DNA from: Rathayibacter sp. VKM Ac-2879 | Lineage (GTDB): Bacteria; Actinomycetota; Actinomycetes; Actinomycetales; Microbacteriaceae | DNA: 64,000 nt | Assembly: GCF_015351245.1 (NCBI RefSeq) | Contig: NZ_JADKSO010000001.1 | Location: forward strand, 744,001 to 808,000 | Reading direction: 5' to 3' | Shown here: positions 1-7,651 of the stretch, piece after piece | Numbering within the stretch: position 1 is the first letter of the stretch | Layout of the letters: the number at the start of each line of letters is the position of its first letter | The notes under the pieces: model-generated | Seen by the model: the letters and a program-made list of their open reading frames with translations, nothing else | What the model was told of the DNA's origin: nothing | Databases searched by the model: none | Program-made: the position numbers and the translations under genes

Positions 1-1
1 G

Positions 2-229
2 CTCGCCGTGGCCGCGCTGGTCTGCGGCATCCTCGGGCTCGCGCCGGCTGCGATCGTGCTCGGCCATGTGTCCTTCGCTCAGGCCGGTCGTCGGGCGCAG
101 CGGGGGAGGGGCCTCGCCGCCGCGGGGTTCCTTCTCGGCTACCTGGTGCTCGTGCTGGCCGTCCTCGGGTGGTTCGGCTACGCGGCTTTCGTGTCGGGGC
201 TCCGCGACGACGGATACCTGCCCGCGTGA
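2..229 (+). CDS. DUF4190-type small membrane protein (5' end outside window)
   Basis: The frame is open from the first complete codon, so the true start lies upstream of the window. The visible 75 or so residues contain two hydrophobic stretches separated by a short basic segment (motif AQAGRRAQRGRGLAAAG). This is the usual DUF4190 layout: helix, conserved G-H-x-A/S patch, R-G-R-G-L-A, second helix. The role of DUF4190 is unknown; members are small integral membrane proteins common in Actinobacteria. A second DUF4190-like gene follows on the same strand. The family call rests on the hydrophobic pattern and the RGRGLA motif only. Confidence 0.6.
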   Translation, partial: LAVAALVCGILGLAPAAIVLGHVSFAQAGRRAQRGRGLAAAGFLLGYLVLVLAVLGWFGYAAFVSGLRDDGYLPA

Positions 230-283
230 GCGAGCCCGGTCTCTGGCCCCTCGGCCACCCGCTCGATAGCTAGGATCGGGGCC

Positions 284-877
284 ATGAGCGACAGCACACA
301 GCCCGGCTCCGACGCCTCCCGCGACTCCACTCCCACCCCGCCGACGCCCCCGGCTCCTCCCGTTCCGCCGGCTCCGCCCGTGCCTCCCGTCCCGCCTGCG
401 CAGAGCGGCGAGACCCTCGGGGGAGCCCCCGGTGGGCAGGAGGACCGCGACGGCACCCCGCCCGCCTACGGAAACCCCGTTCCGCCCGCCCCGCCGCAGT
501 ACGCCTCCGCCCCGCCCCAGTACCCGAGCGCACCACCGCAGTACCCCGGCGCCGCGCCTCAGTACGGCTCAGCGCCGCCGCAGTACGCCCCGCAGGGGCC
601 CGTGGTGCCGAAGACGCTGAGTGTCGTGGGCATGGTCCTCGGGATCGTCGGCGTGCTCATCTCGATCTTCGGCTGGGGCTTCGGTTTCATCCTCTCGGCG
701 CCCGCCGTCGTGTTGGGCTTCCTCGGACGCCGCCGGGAGCCGGGAGCACGCGGCTTCGCGCTCGCGGCGATCATCACCGGCTTCGTCGGCATCCTCATCT
801 CGCTGATCTACCTGGCCGTCACGATCGTGATCTTCGTGGTCGCGTTCGGGTCAGGGGTGTCCTCGAGCCGTTACTGA
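284..877 (+). CDS. DUF4190 membrane protein with proline-rich N-terminal tail
   Basis: A 197-residue protein. Residues 1-105 are low-complexity Pro/Ala/Tyr/Gln, with repeated P-x-P and PPQY units, and are probably a disordered cytoplasmic tail. Residues 107-190 hold two hydrophobic segments separated by a basic loop (GRRREPGARG), the DUF4190 arrangement. The start is the ATG seven bases after TAGGAT (271-276), with no Shine-Dalgarno sequence, so the mRNA is probably leaderless. The upstream partial gene looks like a paralogue. Function is unknown; PPQY-tailed membrane proteins are frequent in actinobacteria and may act as interaction scaffolds (inference). Confidence 0.75.
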   Translation: MSDSTQPGSDASRDSTPTPPTPPAPPVPPAPPVPPVPPAQSGETLGGAPGGQEDRDGTPPAYGNPVPPAPPQYASAPPQYPSAPPQYPGAAPQYGSAPPQYAPQGPVVPKTLSVVGMVLGIVGVLISIFGWGFGFILSAPAVVLGFLGRRREPGARGFALAAIITGFVGILISLIYLAVTIVIFVVAFGSGVSSSRY

Positions 878-895
878 CCGCGGTCTCGCCGGGCG

Positions 896-2083
896 TCAGT
901 CGTGACGCTCGGCGAGCAGAGCCCGGTGGCGTCCCCGAATCCGCGTGAGGATGAGGACGGCGCTGCCGCGGCCGGAGAGCCCGAGCTTGCGGCGGAAGCG
1001 CGCGGGGTCGACGTCGACTCCGCGTTTCTTGATCTCGAGCACGCCGATACCGCGAGCGCGTAGCTCCTTCGCAAGGGTGCGCTCGTCGAGGGGCAGCTCG
1101 GCCAGCACGCGGAAGCTCCGCAGGAACGGCGAGGAGGCCGGCTCGTCTCCCGTGAGGTAGGCGATACCGCTCGAGAGCATCCGCGAGCCGCTCGTTCGGG
1201 CGAGCTCGCCGAGCAGGCGCGCGCGGATCGCCGAGCCGTCCGGTTCGTGGACGAACGCGCCGAGTTCGCCGACTTCTTCGTCGTCGCTGTCGGCCGCGGC
1301 GGTCAGCTCCACCGTCCGGCCCGCCCCCAGGAGGAGCGCGGAGCGGCGCACTCCCTCGCGCGCGAGCGCACCGAACCACAGCCCCGTCTCGACCAGCTCG
1401 CCGTCCACCGACACCCACTGAGCCTCGGCATCCGGCGGAAGGCGGTCCCGGTCGAAGCCGGGGCCCAGCTTCACACCCACCGGCCGATCGCGCGCGAGTC
1501 CGAAGGCGAAGTCGAGTGAGGGGGAGTAGTCGTCCGGATCGTCGAGGCGACGCGTCTCGCGGTGCCCGCTCGTCCGGCGGGCCGGGTCGAGGTAGACGGC
1601 GTCGTATCCGTCGAGGTCGAACGACGTCGCATCGCCGTGCACCGCCTGCGCGGAGGGGAAGGGAGCGAGGTTGAAGCTCGCCAGCGTCGCGGTGACTTCG
1701 TCGGAGTCAACCGCCGTCACCGCGAGATCGATCGCGGCCATCGCGAGCGCGTCTCCTCCGATGCCGCTTCCGAGATCGGCCACCCGGCTCGCGCCTGCCG
1801 CGGCGAAGCGCCCGGCGTGCAGGGCGGCGACTCGGAGGCGCGTCGCCTGCTCGAGGCCCGCGTCGGTGAAGAGCATCGACCGGGCGAACTCGCCGAACTT
1901 CGTCTCCGCCTTGGTGCGCAGACGCGCCTGGGTGAGCACTGCGGCGACCAGGGTGGGGGAGTGGCCCGCCGATCGCAGTCGCGCCACGGCTCGGACGAGA
2001 TCGTCGGAGCGGTAGCCGTCGAGGGAGTCGAGGAGCCGGAGGCCCTCGGGGGAGAGGAGCTCGACCAGCTCGTCGCGGTGCAT
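896..2083 (-). CDS. Class I SAM-dependent methyltransferase with THUMP-like domain
   Basis: About 395 residues. An N-terminal helical region is followed by a Rossmann methyltransferase core: the SAM-binding motif VADLGSGIGGDALAMA, an acidic strand end (VTAVDSD) and a DPARR catalytic-loop motif (YLDPARRTSG). The C-terminal part carries the THUMP-like segment (ELRARGIGVLEIKKRGVDVD) seen in actinobacterial proteins annotated this way. It is probably an RNA methyltransferase, substrate unknown. The start was set at the ATG (2083), six bases after TACCAT on the minus strand, a leaderless layout; a GTG six codons upstream (2101) is the alternative. Divergent from groES. Confidence 0.75.
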   Translation of the reverse strand: MHRDELVELLSPEGLRLLDSLDGYRSDDLVRAVARLRSAGHSPTLVAAVLTQARLRTKAETKFGEFARSMLFTDAGLEQATRLRVAALHAGRFAAAGASRVADLGSGIGGDALAMAAIDLAVTAVDSDEVTATLASFNLAPFPSAQAVHGDATSFDLDGYDAVYLDPARRTSGHRETRRLDDPDDYSPSLDFAFGLARDRPVGVKLGPGFDRDRLPPDAEAQWVSVDGELVETGLWFGALAREGVRRSALLLGAGRTVELTAAADSDDEEVGELGAFVHEPDGSAIRARLLGELARTSGSRMLSSGIAYLTGDEPASSPFLRSFRVLAELPLDERTLAKELRARGIGVLEIKKRGVDVDPARFRRKLGLSGRGSAVLILTRIRGRHRALLAERHD

Positions 2084-2144
2084 CCGGCCATGGTAGGCCA
2101 CCCGCGCGATCCGCCCGCTTCGCGGCGCTGCCCTCCGCCTCCGC

Positions 2145-2171
2145 TTGGCACTCTGATTGCACGAGTGCCAG
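2145..2171 (+). promoter_or_regulatory. CIRCE operator 1 (HrcA site) upstream of groES
   Basis: TTGGCACTC, nine bases, GAGTGCCAG. This is one base per arm off the CIRCE consensus TTAGCACTC-N9-GAGTGCTAA, with the diagnostic 9-base spacer. It overlaps the candidate -35 element, so bound HrcA should block RNA polymerase. Confidence 0.88.
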
Positions 2172-2186
2172 CCGAGCCTCTACAGT
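2157..2186 (+). promoter_or_regulatory. groES promoter
   Basis: TTGCAC (2157-2162), an 18-base spacer and TACAGT (2181-2186) give a good sigma-70-like promoter. The -35 lies inside CIRCE 1 and transcription should start just before or within CIRCE 2, so both operators are placed to repress. Predicted from sequence only. Confidence 0.65.
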
Positions 2187-2190
2187 GGAT

Positions 2191-2217
2191 CTAGCACTCT
2201 CGGAGCGTGTGTGCCAG
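2191..2217 (+). promoter_or_regulatory. CIRCE operator 2 upstream of groES
   Basis: CTAGCACTC, nine bases, GTGTGCCAG. The left arm matches CIRCE at 8 of 9 and the right arm at 7 of 9 positions, with the correct 9-base spacer. It is 19 bases downstream of the first copy and about 40 bases before the groES start codon. Confidence 0.8.
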
Positions 2218-2258
2218 AACCGCGCTCCGCCACATCGTCGTCAAGAAAGAGGTCAACC

Positions 2259-2555
2259 GTGTCGGTGTCCATCAAGCCGCTCGAAGATCGCATCGTCATC
2301 AAGCAGGTCGAGGCGGAGCAGGTGACCGCTTCCGGTCTCGTCATCCCCGACACCGCCAAGGAGAAGCCGCAGGAGGGTGAAGTCGTCGCCGTCGGCCCCG
2401 GCCGCATCGACGACAACGGCAACCGCGTCCCCCTCGACGTGGCGGTCGGTGACAAGGTCATCTACTCCAAGTACGGCGGAACCGAGGTCAAGTTCTCGGG
2501 CGAGGACTACCTGGTCCTCTCGGCGCGCGACGTCCTGGCGGTCGTCGTCCGCTAG
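2259..2555 (+). CDS. groES: Co-chaperonin GroES (Cpn10)
   Basis: 98 residues, the normal length of bacterial GroES. It caps the GroEL folding chamber in the cytoplasm. The N-terminal [10 protein letters not shown] strand, the mobile-loop segment ([14 protein letters not shown]) and the [16 protein letters not shown] and [14 protein letters not shown] blocks are typical. The GTG at 2259 was chosen because AAGAAAGAGG lies just upstream and homologues begin here; an open frame further upstream would run through the CIRCE operators. A strong terminator follows immediately and no groEL is adjacent, so groES is transcribed alone here. Confidence 0.97.
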   Translation: MSVSIKPLEDRIVIKQVEAEQVTASGLVIPDTAKEKPQEGEVVAVGPGRIDDNGNRVPLDVAVGDKVIYSKYGGTEVKFSGEDYLVLSARDVLAVVVR

Positions 2556-2567
2556 TCCGGACTCCTC

Positions 2568-2604
2568 GGCGGGCCCGGCGACCTTCTCGGTCGCCGGGCC
2601 CGCC
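2568..2604 (+). terminator. Rho-independent-like terminator of groES
   Basis: A perfect 16-bp stem (GGCGGGCCCGGCGACC and its complement) with a five-base loop, 12 bases after the groES stop and followed by a short T-rich stretch. Confidence 0.85.
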
Positions 2605-2701
2605 GTCGTTCTCCGGTCCTCCTGCCGATGGGTGGCCTGATCGCGCGCCGGGAGCGCTTCGTCACCCCTCGCGAGCGCCGGCGCGTGCGTAGCATCGGAG
2701 C

Positions 2702-3700
2702 GTGACCGCCTCCCGCCCGCCCGCCGAGCCCCTCGAGCCGAGCACCGCAGACATTCCGCTCGGCGAGGGCATCGAGGCGCTGCCGGCCAGGGGCGCGAGC
2801 GGTGGGCTCTCGTCGACCGGCCTCGTCTTCGCCTTCTCGGCCTATCTGCTGTGGGGCGCGATGCCGCTCTACTTCATCGCGATGGCGCCCGCCTCCCCGT
2901 TCGAGATCGTCGCGTTCCGCGTACTGTTCTCGCTCGTCTTCTGCGCGATCCTGCTCACGGCGACGCGGGCCTGGCGCGGCTTCGCCTCGCTCCTTCGCGA
3001 ACCACGGCTGCTCGGAGTCATGGCGATCGCCGGCGTCCTGATCTACGTCAACTGGCAGGTCTACGTCATCGCGACGACGACGGGTCACGTGATCGAGGCG
3101 GCGCTGGGCTACTTCATGAACCCGCTCGTGACGGTGCTCCTGGGAGTGATCGTCTTACGTGAGCGCCTCCGTCCCGCGCAGTGGGTCGCGATGGGGATCA
3201 GCGCGATCGCCGTCCTCGTCATCGCTGTGGGCTACGGATCGTTCCCGTGGGTCTCGCTGGCGCTCGCGTTCTCGTTCGGCCTCTACGGACTGGTGAAGAG
3301 CCGCGTCGGCGGACGCGTCGACGCGGTCGGCGGACTCACCCTCGAGACGCTCTGGCTGACCCCACTCGCGATCGTGCAGCTCGTCGTAGTGGGCTCCACG
3401 GTCGGGCTGACCTTCGCGACCGAAGGGGCGGGCCACGCGCTGATCCTCGCCTCCGCCGGGATCGTGACCGCTGTGCCGCTGCTGCTGTTCGCAGGAGCCG
3501 CGCGCCGCCTCCCCCTCTCGATCGTGGGGTTCGTGCAATACCTGACCCCGTTCCTGCAGTTCCTCGTCGGAGCGTTCGTGCTCGGTGAGGCGATGCCGCT
3601 GGAGCGCTGGGTCGGCTTCGCGCTCGTCTGGGTCGCTCTGGCGATCTTCTCCGTCGATCTCGTCACAGCCGAGCGGCGGAGGCGTAGATCGGCTGTCTGA
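2702..3700 (+). CDS. rarD: RarD-type EamA-family transporter
   Basis: 332 residues with about ten hydrophobic helices, made of two EamA repeats. Signature parts of RarD are visible: YLLWGAMPLYF near residue 50, NWQVYVIATTTGHVIEAALG around residue 120 and a GLYGLVKSR motif in mid-protein. Family members are inner-membrane permeases of the drug/metabolite superfamily; RarD itself is linked to chloramphenicol sensitivity and its substrate is not settled. The GTG start lies six bases after TAGCAT (2690-2695), a leaderless arrangement. It stands alone between the groES terminator and the binding-protein gene. Confidence 0.85.
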   Translation: MTASRPPAEPLEPSTADIPLGEGIEALPARGASGGLSSTGLVFAFSAYLLWGAMPLYFIAMAPASPFEIVAFRVLFSLVFCAILLTATRAWRGFASLLREPRLLGVMAIAGVLIYVNWQVYVIATTTGHVIEAALGYFMNPLVTVLLGVIVLRERLRPAQWVAMGISAIAVLVIAVGYGSFPWVSLALAFSFGLYGLVKSRVGGRVDAVGGLTLETLWLTPLAIVQLVVVGSTVGLTFATEGAGHALILASAGIVTAVPLLLFAGAARRLPLSIVGFVQYLTPFLQFLVGAFVLGEAMPLERWVGFALVWVALAIFSVDLVTAERRRRRSAV

Positions 3701-3783
3701 GCTACGGATCGCGTCGCGAACCGGGTCGCGTGCGACGCAACGGTAACGATCCGGTCGCGAAATGTACTGGTAACACCCTCGTA

Positions 3784-3812
3784 TTGTTCACGGTCTCTCC
3801 GAAGGTTAGGTT
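3784..3812 (+). promoter_or_regulatory. Candidate promoter of the ABC binding-protein gene
   Basis: TTGTTC (3784-3789), a 17-base spacer and TAGGTT (3807-3812), about 55 bases before the ATG. The surrounding DNA is noticeably less GC-rich than the genes. Sequence prediction only. Confidence 0.4.
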
Positions 3813-3869
3813 GGCCGAGCGGTTGCCACCGGCGCCGCTCCCATTGACCCACACCTCTCAAGGAGCAAC

Positions 3870-5147
3870 ATGGGCGTTTACGCGAAGGCCGGCTCGGCCC
3901 GCGCTCGGTCCCTCCGGGCAACCCTCGGCGGCGTCGCCATCCTGGGCGCCAGCGCTCTCGTCCTCGCCGGCTGTGCCGGTGGCGGCGGCGGCGACACCAC
4001 GAGCTCGGGCAGCCTTGCCCTGAAGATCGGCACGATCCTCCCGCAGACCGGCACCCTCGCCGTTCTCGGCCCGCCCGAGATCGCGGGCGTCGACCAGGCC
4101 AAGGAGGACATCAACGCGGCGAACGCGGGCATCACGCTCGACGTCGAGCAGAAGGACTCCGGCGACACGACGACCGACATCGCGACGCAGTCCGCGACAT
4201 CGCTGATCGCCGACGGCGTCTCAGCGATTGTCGGTGCCGCGTCCTCCGGCGTCTCGAAGACGTTCATCGACCAGGTGACCCAGGCCGGCGTTGTGCAGAT
4301 CTCGCCGGCGAACACCTCGCCGGACTTCACGAACTACGACGACGACGGCTACTACTGGCGCACCGCTCCCTCGGACGTCCTGCAGGGTCGCATCCTCGGC
4401 AACAAGATCCTGGGCGACGGCAAGACGAACGTCTCGATCCTGTACATGAACGACGCGTACGGCACGGGCCTCGAGAAGAACATCAAGGAGACCCTCGTGG
4501 CAGGAGGCGCCTCCGTCGTCGCCGAGGAGATCTTCGAGCCGGCATCCACCGACTTCAACTCGGCGCTGACCTCGGTCCTCGCCCCGAACCCCGACGCGCT
4601 GGTCGTCATCTCGTTCGACGAGATCAAGACCATCGCCGAGCAGCTCGCAGCCAAGGGCTTCGACTTCTCGAAGCTCTACGGCACCGACGGCAACTACGGC
4701 GTCATCAGTGAGTCCGACACCAACGTCGACATCGCGGGCGCACAGTTCACCAACCCCGGCGTCCAGGCGTCGACCGACTTCCAGTCGAAGCTGCAGGCGC
4801 TCGTGAAGTCGCAGGGCAACCCGCCGCTCACGGTGTTCAGCTACGCGCCGGAGTCGTATGACGCCACGGTCTTGGTCGCCCTCGCGGCGCTCCAGGGCAA
4901 GGGCACGGAGGGTTCCGTGATCCGCGACAACCTGATGTCGGTGTCGGAGGGCGGCACGAAGTGCACGACCTTCGCCGACTGCGCATCGAAGATCAAGAAC
5001 GGTGAGGACATCGACTACGACGGCCTCTCGGGTCCGATCTCGTTCGACAAGAACGGCGACCCGAGCGAAGCCTCCGTCTCGATCTATAAGTACTCGGCTG
5101 GCAACGTCACCTCGTTCGAGGAGACGGTCGACGGCTCGCTGAACTGA
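3870..5147 (+). CDS. Branched-chain amino-acid-type ABC substrate-binding lipoprotein
   Basis: 425 residues. A basic N-terminus and hydrophobic core lead to the lipobox LAGC (Cys about residue 35), so it should be lipid-anchored outside the membrane. The mature part follows the LivK/periplasmic-binding type I fold: IGTILPQTGTLAVLGPPEIAG, then AIVGAASSGVSKTFIDQV and VQISPANTSPDF, which contact the ligand in the family. The ATG has AAGGAGCAAC just upstream. It is most likely the ligand receptor for LivHMGF, encoded tail to tail beyond 5880. The ligand could be another amino acid or small amide. Confidence 0.88.
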   Translation: MGVYAKAGSARARSLRATLGGVAILGASALVLAGCAGGGGGDTTSSGSLALKIGTILPQTGTLAVLGPPEIAGVDQAKEDINAANAGITLDVEQKDSGDTTTDIATQSATSLIADGVSAIVGAASSGVSKTFIDQVTQAGVVQISPANTSPDFTNYDDDGYYWRTAPSDVLQGRILGNKILGDGKTNVSILYMNDAYGTGLEKNIKETLVAGGASVVAEEIFEPASTDFNSALTSVLAPNPDALVVISFDEIKTIAEQLAAKGFDFSKLYGTDGNYGVISESDTNVDIAGAQFTNPGVQASTDFQSKLQALVKSQGNPPLTVFSYAPESYDATVLVALAALQGKGTEGSVIRDNLMSVSEGGTKCTTFADCASKIKNGEDIDYDGLSGPISFDKNGDPSEASVSIYKYSAGNVTSFEETVDGSLN

Positions 5148-5173
5148 CGATCCGACGCGGCTCCGGCCGCGGA

Positions 5174-5199
5174 GGGGCTCGGTCCTCGGACCGGGCCCC
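5174..5199 (+). terminator. Terminator after the binding-protein gene
   Basis: A 12-bp stem (GGGGCTCGGTCC with GGACCGGGCCCC, one G-T pair) with a very short loop, 26 bases after the stop and followed by TTCGTCGTT. Confidence 0.75.
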
Positions 5200-5374
5200 T
5201 TCGTCGTTCCTGCGGGTGGGGCGTCGGGCCCTGTGCGACAGGCTGGGCATGACTCTCGTCGCGACATCGTCGAGCACAGAGGGTCCTGGGGCCGAAGAAT
5301 CGACCTTTCTCGTGTCGGCGTCACCGCGCTGACGTATGCCCCAGCACGCGTCTTCGAGGATTCGGCGACACGCC

Positions 5375-5578
5375 CTAGGAGGCGCGCAGCAGCGCCTCCT
5401 CCTGAGCGAGCCGGTAGGCGACGAAGGAACGGCTGAAATTGCGCCGCTTGCCTCCCGTGGTCTCGGCGATGACGACCTGGGCGTAAACGCCCACCACGGA
5501 CCAGCGGTCGTAGTCGCCGATGGCGCCAGTGCCGAAGGTCACTCCGAGGGGGATGGGTGCGGGGGTGTAGCTCTTCAT
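5375..5578 (-). CDS. Small hypothetical protein (67 aa)
   Basis: The ATG is preceded by GAAGGAG at ideal spacing, which is the main reason to call it real. The 67-residue product is balanced in composition (TFGTGAIGDYDRWSVVGVYA; ETTGGKRRNFSRSFVAYRLA) and lacks the Arg/Ala/Ser bias of spurious frames. No signal peptide, membrane segment or known motif is seen. It lies in the gap between the two halves of the ABC transporter system, transcribed with the liv operon but separated from it by the hairpin at 5830-5857. Function unknown. Confidence 0.5.
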   Translation of the reverse strand: MKSYTPAPIPLGVTFGTGAIGDYDRWSVVGVYAQVVIAETTGGKRRNFSRSFVAYRLAQEEALLRAS

Positions 5579-5829
5579 GCTGCGCTCCTTCGATCACGGA
5601 CGCTGCGGCGCTCGTGTCGCCGCGACGGGGGAGGAGACGCGCGACGACGGCCTGACGCGCCTCCGTTCGAGGGGGGAGAAGAGGCGGGAAGCGTCTCGTC
5701 GCGCGACGTTCCGTCTTCTTCACGGTACGGCACCCCAGGGGGGTCCTCGTCACCCGCAGGGGGGACGTGGTCGCGGAGAATCCCTCGCCCCAGCCCAAGG
5801 CAGAAGGGCCATAGAGGCACCCACGACAA
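5579..5829. other. Intergenic stretch, nothing recognised
   Basis: The frames here have skewed Arg/Ser/Pro composition and no convincing ribosome binding site. Apart from the 5' region of the small gene at 5375 nothing structured was found. Confidence 0.5.
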
Positions 5830-5857
5830 GGGCCCGACGTCCGAAGACGTCGGGCCC
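5830..5857 (-). terminator. Terminator of the livHMGF operon
   Basis: A perfect 12-bp stem (GGGCCCGACGTC) with the stable tetraloop CGAA, 22 bases downstream of the livF stop on the minus strand. Confidence 0.8.
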
Positions 5858-5879
5858 GGAGACGCAGGGGACGAGCGGC

Positions 5880-6662
5880 TCAGCCGCCGACGGTCGGAGT
5901 ACTGGTGGTCACCTCGTTGGTCGTCGCGAGGGTACCGAGGTAGAGCTCGATCACCTTGGGATCATTCATCAGCTCGCGTCCTGCGCCCTCGTAGGCGTCG
6001 CGCCCTTGGTCGAGTACGTAGCCGCGATCGCAGATCTGCAGAGCGCGTCGTGCGTTCTGTTCGACGATCATGATTGAGACACCCGCGCGGTTGATCCGCT
6101 GCACGTTGACGAACGTCTCGTCCTGACGCATCGGTGACAGGCCGGCGCTGGGCTCGTCGAGAAGGAGCATCGACGGATCCATCATCAGGGCGCGCGACAT
6201 GGCCACCATCTGGCGCTCACCGCCCGAGAGCGAGCCCGAGCGCTGCTTGAGGCGCTTGGTCAGCTCGGGAAAGAGCTCGGTCACGAACTCGAGCCGCTGC
6301 CGGTACATCTTCGGCTTCTGGTACATGCCCATCTCGAGGTTCTCCTCGATGGTCAGCGAGGGGAACACGTTGTTGTTCTGCGGCACGAAGCCGACGCCCT
6401 TCGAGACGAGCTTGTCGGCCTTCAGGCCCGTGATGTCCTCGCCGTTGAGCAGAACCGTGCCCTGCCGGATGTTCACGAGGCCGAACATCGCCTTCAGCAG
6501 GGTCGACTTGCCGGCTCCGTTGGGCCCGATGATGCCGACCAGCTCGCCCTTCTTCACGTAGACGTTCGAGCCGTTGAGGATGTTCACCCCCGGCACGTAT
6601 CCGGCGTGGAGATCGTGCGTCTCGAGCGTGTTCTGCGACGGCGTCGTCTGCTCCATACTCAC
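5880..6662 (-). CDS. livF: Branched-chain amino-acid ABC transporter ATP-binding protein LivF
   Basis: 260 residues, slightly longer than usual because of a Thr-rich tail. Walker A (GPNGAGKST), Q-loop region (VPQNNNVFPSLTIEENL), signature (LSGGERQ), Walker B (LLLDEPSAGLSP) and H-loop-region residues (IMIVEQNA) are all present, so it should be an active ATPase subunit on the cytoplasmic side. The ATG overlaps the livG stop by four bases, implying translational coupling. Last gene of the operon livH-livM-livG-livF. Substrate specificity comes from the binding lipoprotein. Confidence 0.92.
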   Translation of the reverse strand: MSMEQTTPSQNTLETHDLHAGYVPGVNILNGSNVYVKKGELVGIIGPNGAGKSTLLKAMFGLVNIRQGTVLLNGEDITGLKADKLVSKGVGFVPQNNNVFPSLTIEENLEMGMYQKPKMYRQRLEFVTELFPELTKRLKQRSGSLSGGERQMVAMSRALMMDPSMLLLDEPSAGLSPMRQDETFVNVQRINRAGVSIMIVEQNARRALQICDRGYVLDQGRDAYEGAGRELMNDPKVIELYLGTLATTNEVTTSTPTVGG

Positions 6663-7651
6663 TTCTCGTCCTTCCCGACGTCGACGGCCGGAGCGGCTGT
6701 CGCATCGTGCTCGTGTGCGGGCACCGCGACTCCCGCCTCCTCGGCCTGCTTCTCGATGTCCTCGCGGACGAGGTCCGACTCCATCGCCTCCGCGACCTCC
6801 AGCTGACCTTCGATGGTGCCGAGGTCGGTGTCGTGGTGCGCTCCGAGGTAGGCGTCGATCACGGCCTGATCGTTCATCACCGTCGAGGGGGGGCCCTCGG
6901 CCACGACCTTGCCCTCGGCCATCACGATCACCCAGTCGGCGATGGTGTTGACCATGTGCATGTCGTGCTCGACGAAGAGCACGGTCATGCCCTCGTCTTT
7001 GAGATTCACGATGTGGCCCAGGAGGGACTGCGTGAGCGCGGGGTTCACGCCCGCCATCGGCTCGTCGAGCATCACGAGCTCAGGCTCCGACATCAGCGCG
7101 CGCGCCATCTCGAGAAGCTTCTTCTGCCCCCCCGAGAGGCTGGACGCGTAGTCGTCCTTCTTGGTGTCGAGCTTGAACTTCTCGAGAAGGCGCATCGCGC
7201 GCTCCTCGATCGACTCCTCCTCCTTCGCCCACAGCGGGCGGATGAGCGAGGTGAAGATGTTCTCGCCCTTCTGGCCCTTGGCGCCGAGGAGCATGTTCTC
7301 GAGGACCGTCATCCCGCCGAGCGCCTTGGTGAGCTGAAAGGTGCGCACCATGCCCATCCGCGAGACCCGGTAGGCGGGGACGTTGGCGAGGTTGCGGCCC
7401 TTGAAAGTCCAGGTGCCCGTGTTGGGCTTGTCGAAGCCCGTCAGAAGGTTGAAGAAGGTGGTCTTCCCGGCTCCGTTCGGGCCGATCAGGGCGGTGATGG
7501 ATCCGCGCGGGATCTCGACGTGCGCGACGTCGACCGCGGTCAGGCCGCCGAAGCGTCGGCTGACGCTGTCGGCGACGACGATGGGATCCTTCTTCGCGAC
7601 CCCGGGGACGATGTTCTCCTCGGTGATGTCCGAGACCGGTGTTCTAGGCAA
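6659..7651 (-). CDS. livG: Branched-chain amino-acid ABC transporter ATP-binding protein LivG
   Basis: 330 residues; LivG is usually about 255-290. Walker A (GPNGAGKTT), a LivG-type Q-loop region (GMVRTFQLTKALGGMTVLEN), signature (LSGGQKK) and Walker B (LVMLDEPMAGVNP) are intact. The extra length is a C-terminal acidic, Ala/Glu-rich extension of about 70 residues after GAHHDTDLG, of unknown use. The start is taken as TTG at 7651, preceded by AGAAGGA and overlapping the end of livM by eight bases. Confidence 0.9.
   Translation of the reverse strand: MPRTPVSDITEENIVPGVAKKDPIVVADSVSRRFGGLTAVDVAHVEIPRGSITALIGPNGAGKTTFFNLLTGFDKPNTGTWTFKGRNLANVPAYRVSRMGMVRTFQLTKALGGMTVLENMLLGAKGQKGENIFTSLIRPLWAKEEESIEERAMRLLEKFKLDTKKDDYASSLSGGQKKLLEMARALMSEPELVMLDEPMAGVNPALTQSLLGHIVNLKDEGMTVLFVEHDMHMVNTIADWVIVMAEGKVVAEGPPSTVMNDQAVIDAYLGAHHDTDLGTIEGQLEVAEAMESDLVREDIEKQAEEAGVAVPAHEHDATAAPAVDVGKDEK

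Noticed and set aside
5575-5829. 84-codon minus-strand frame upstream of the 67-residue gene
   Set aside because: No convincing SD, Arg/Pro/Ser-biased and no recognisable feature.
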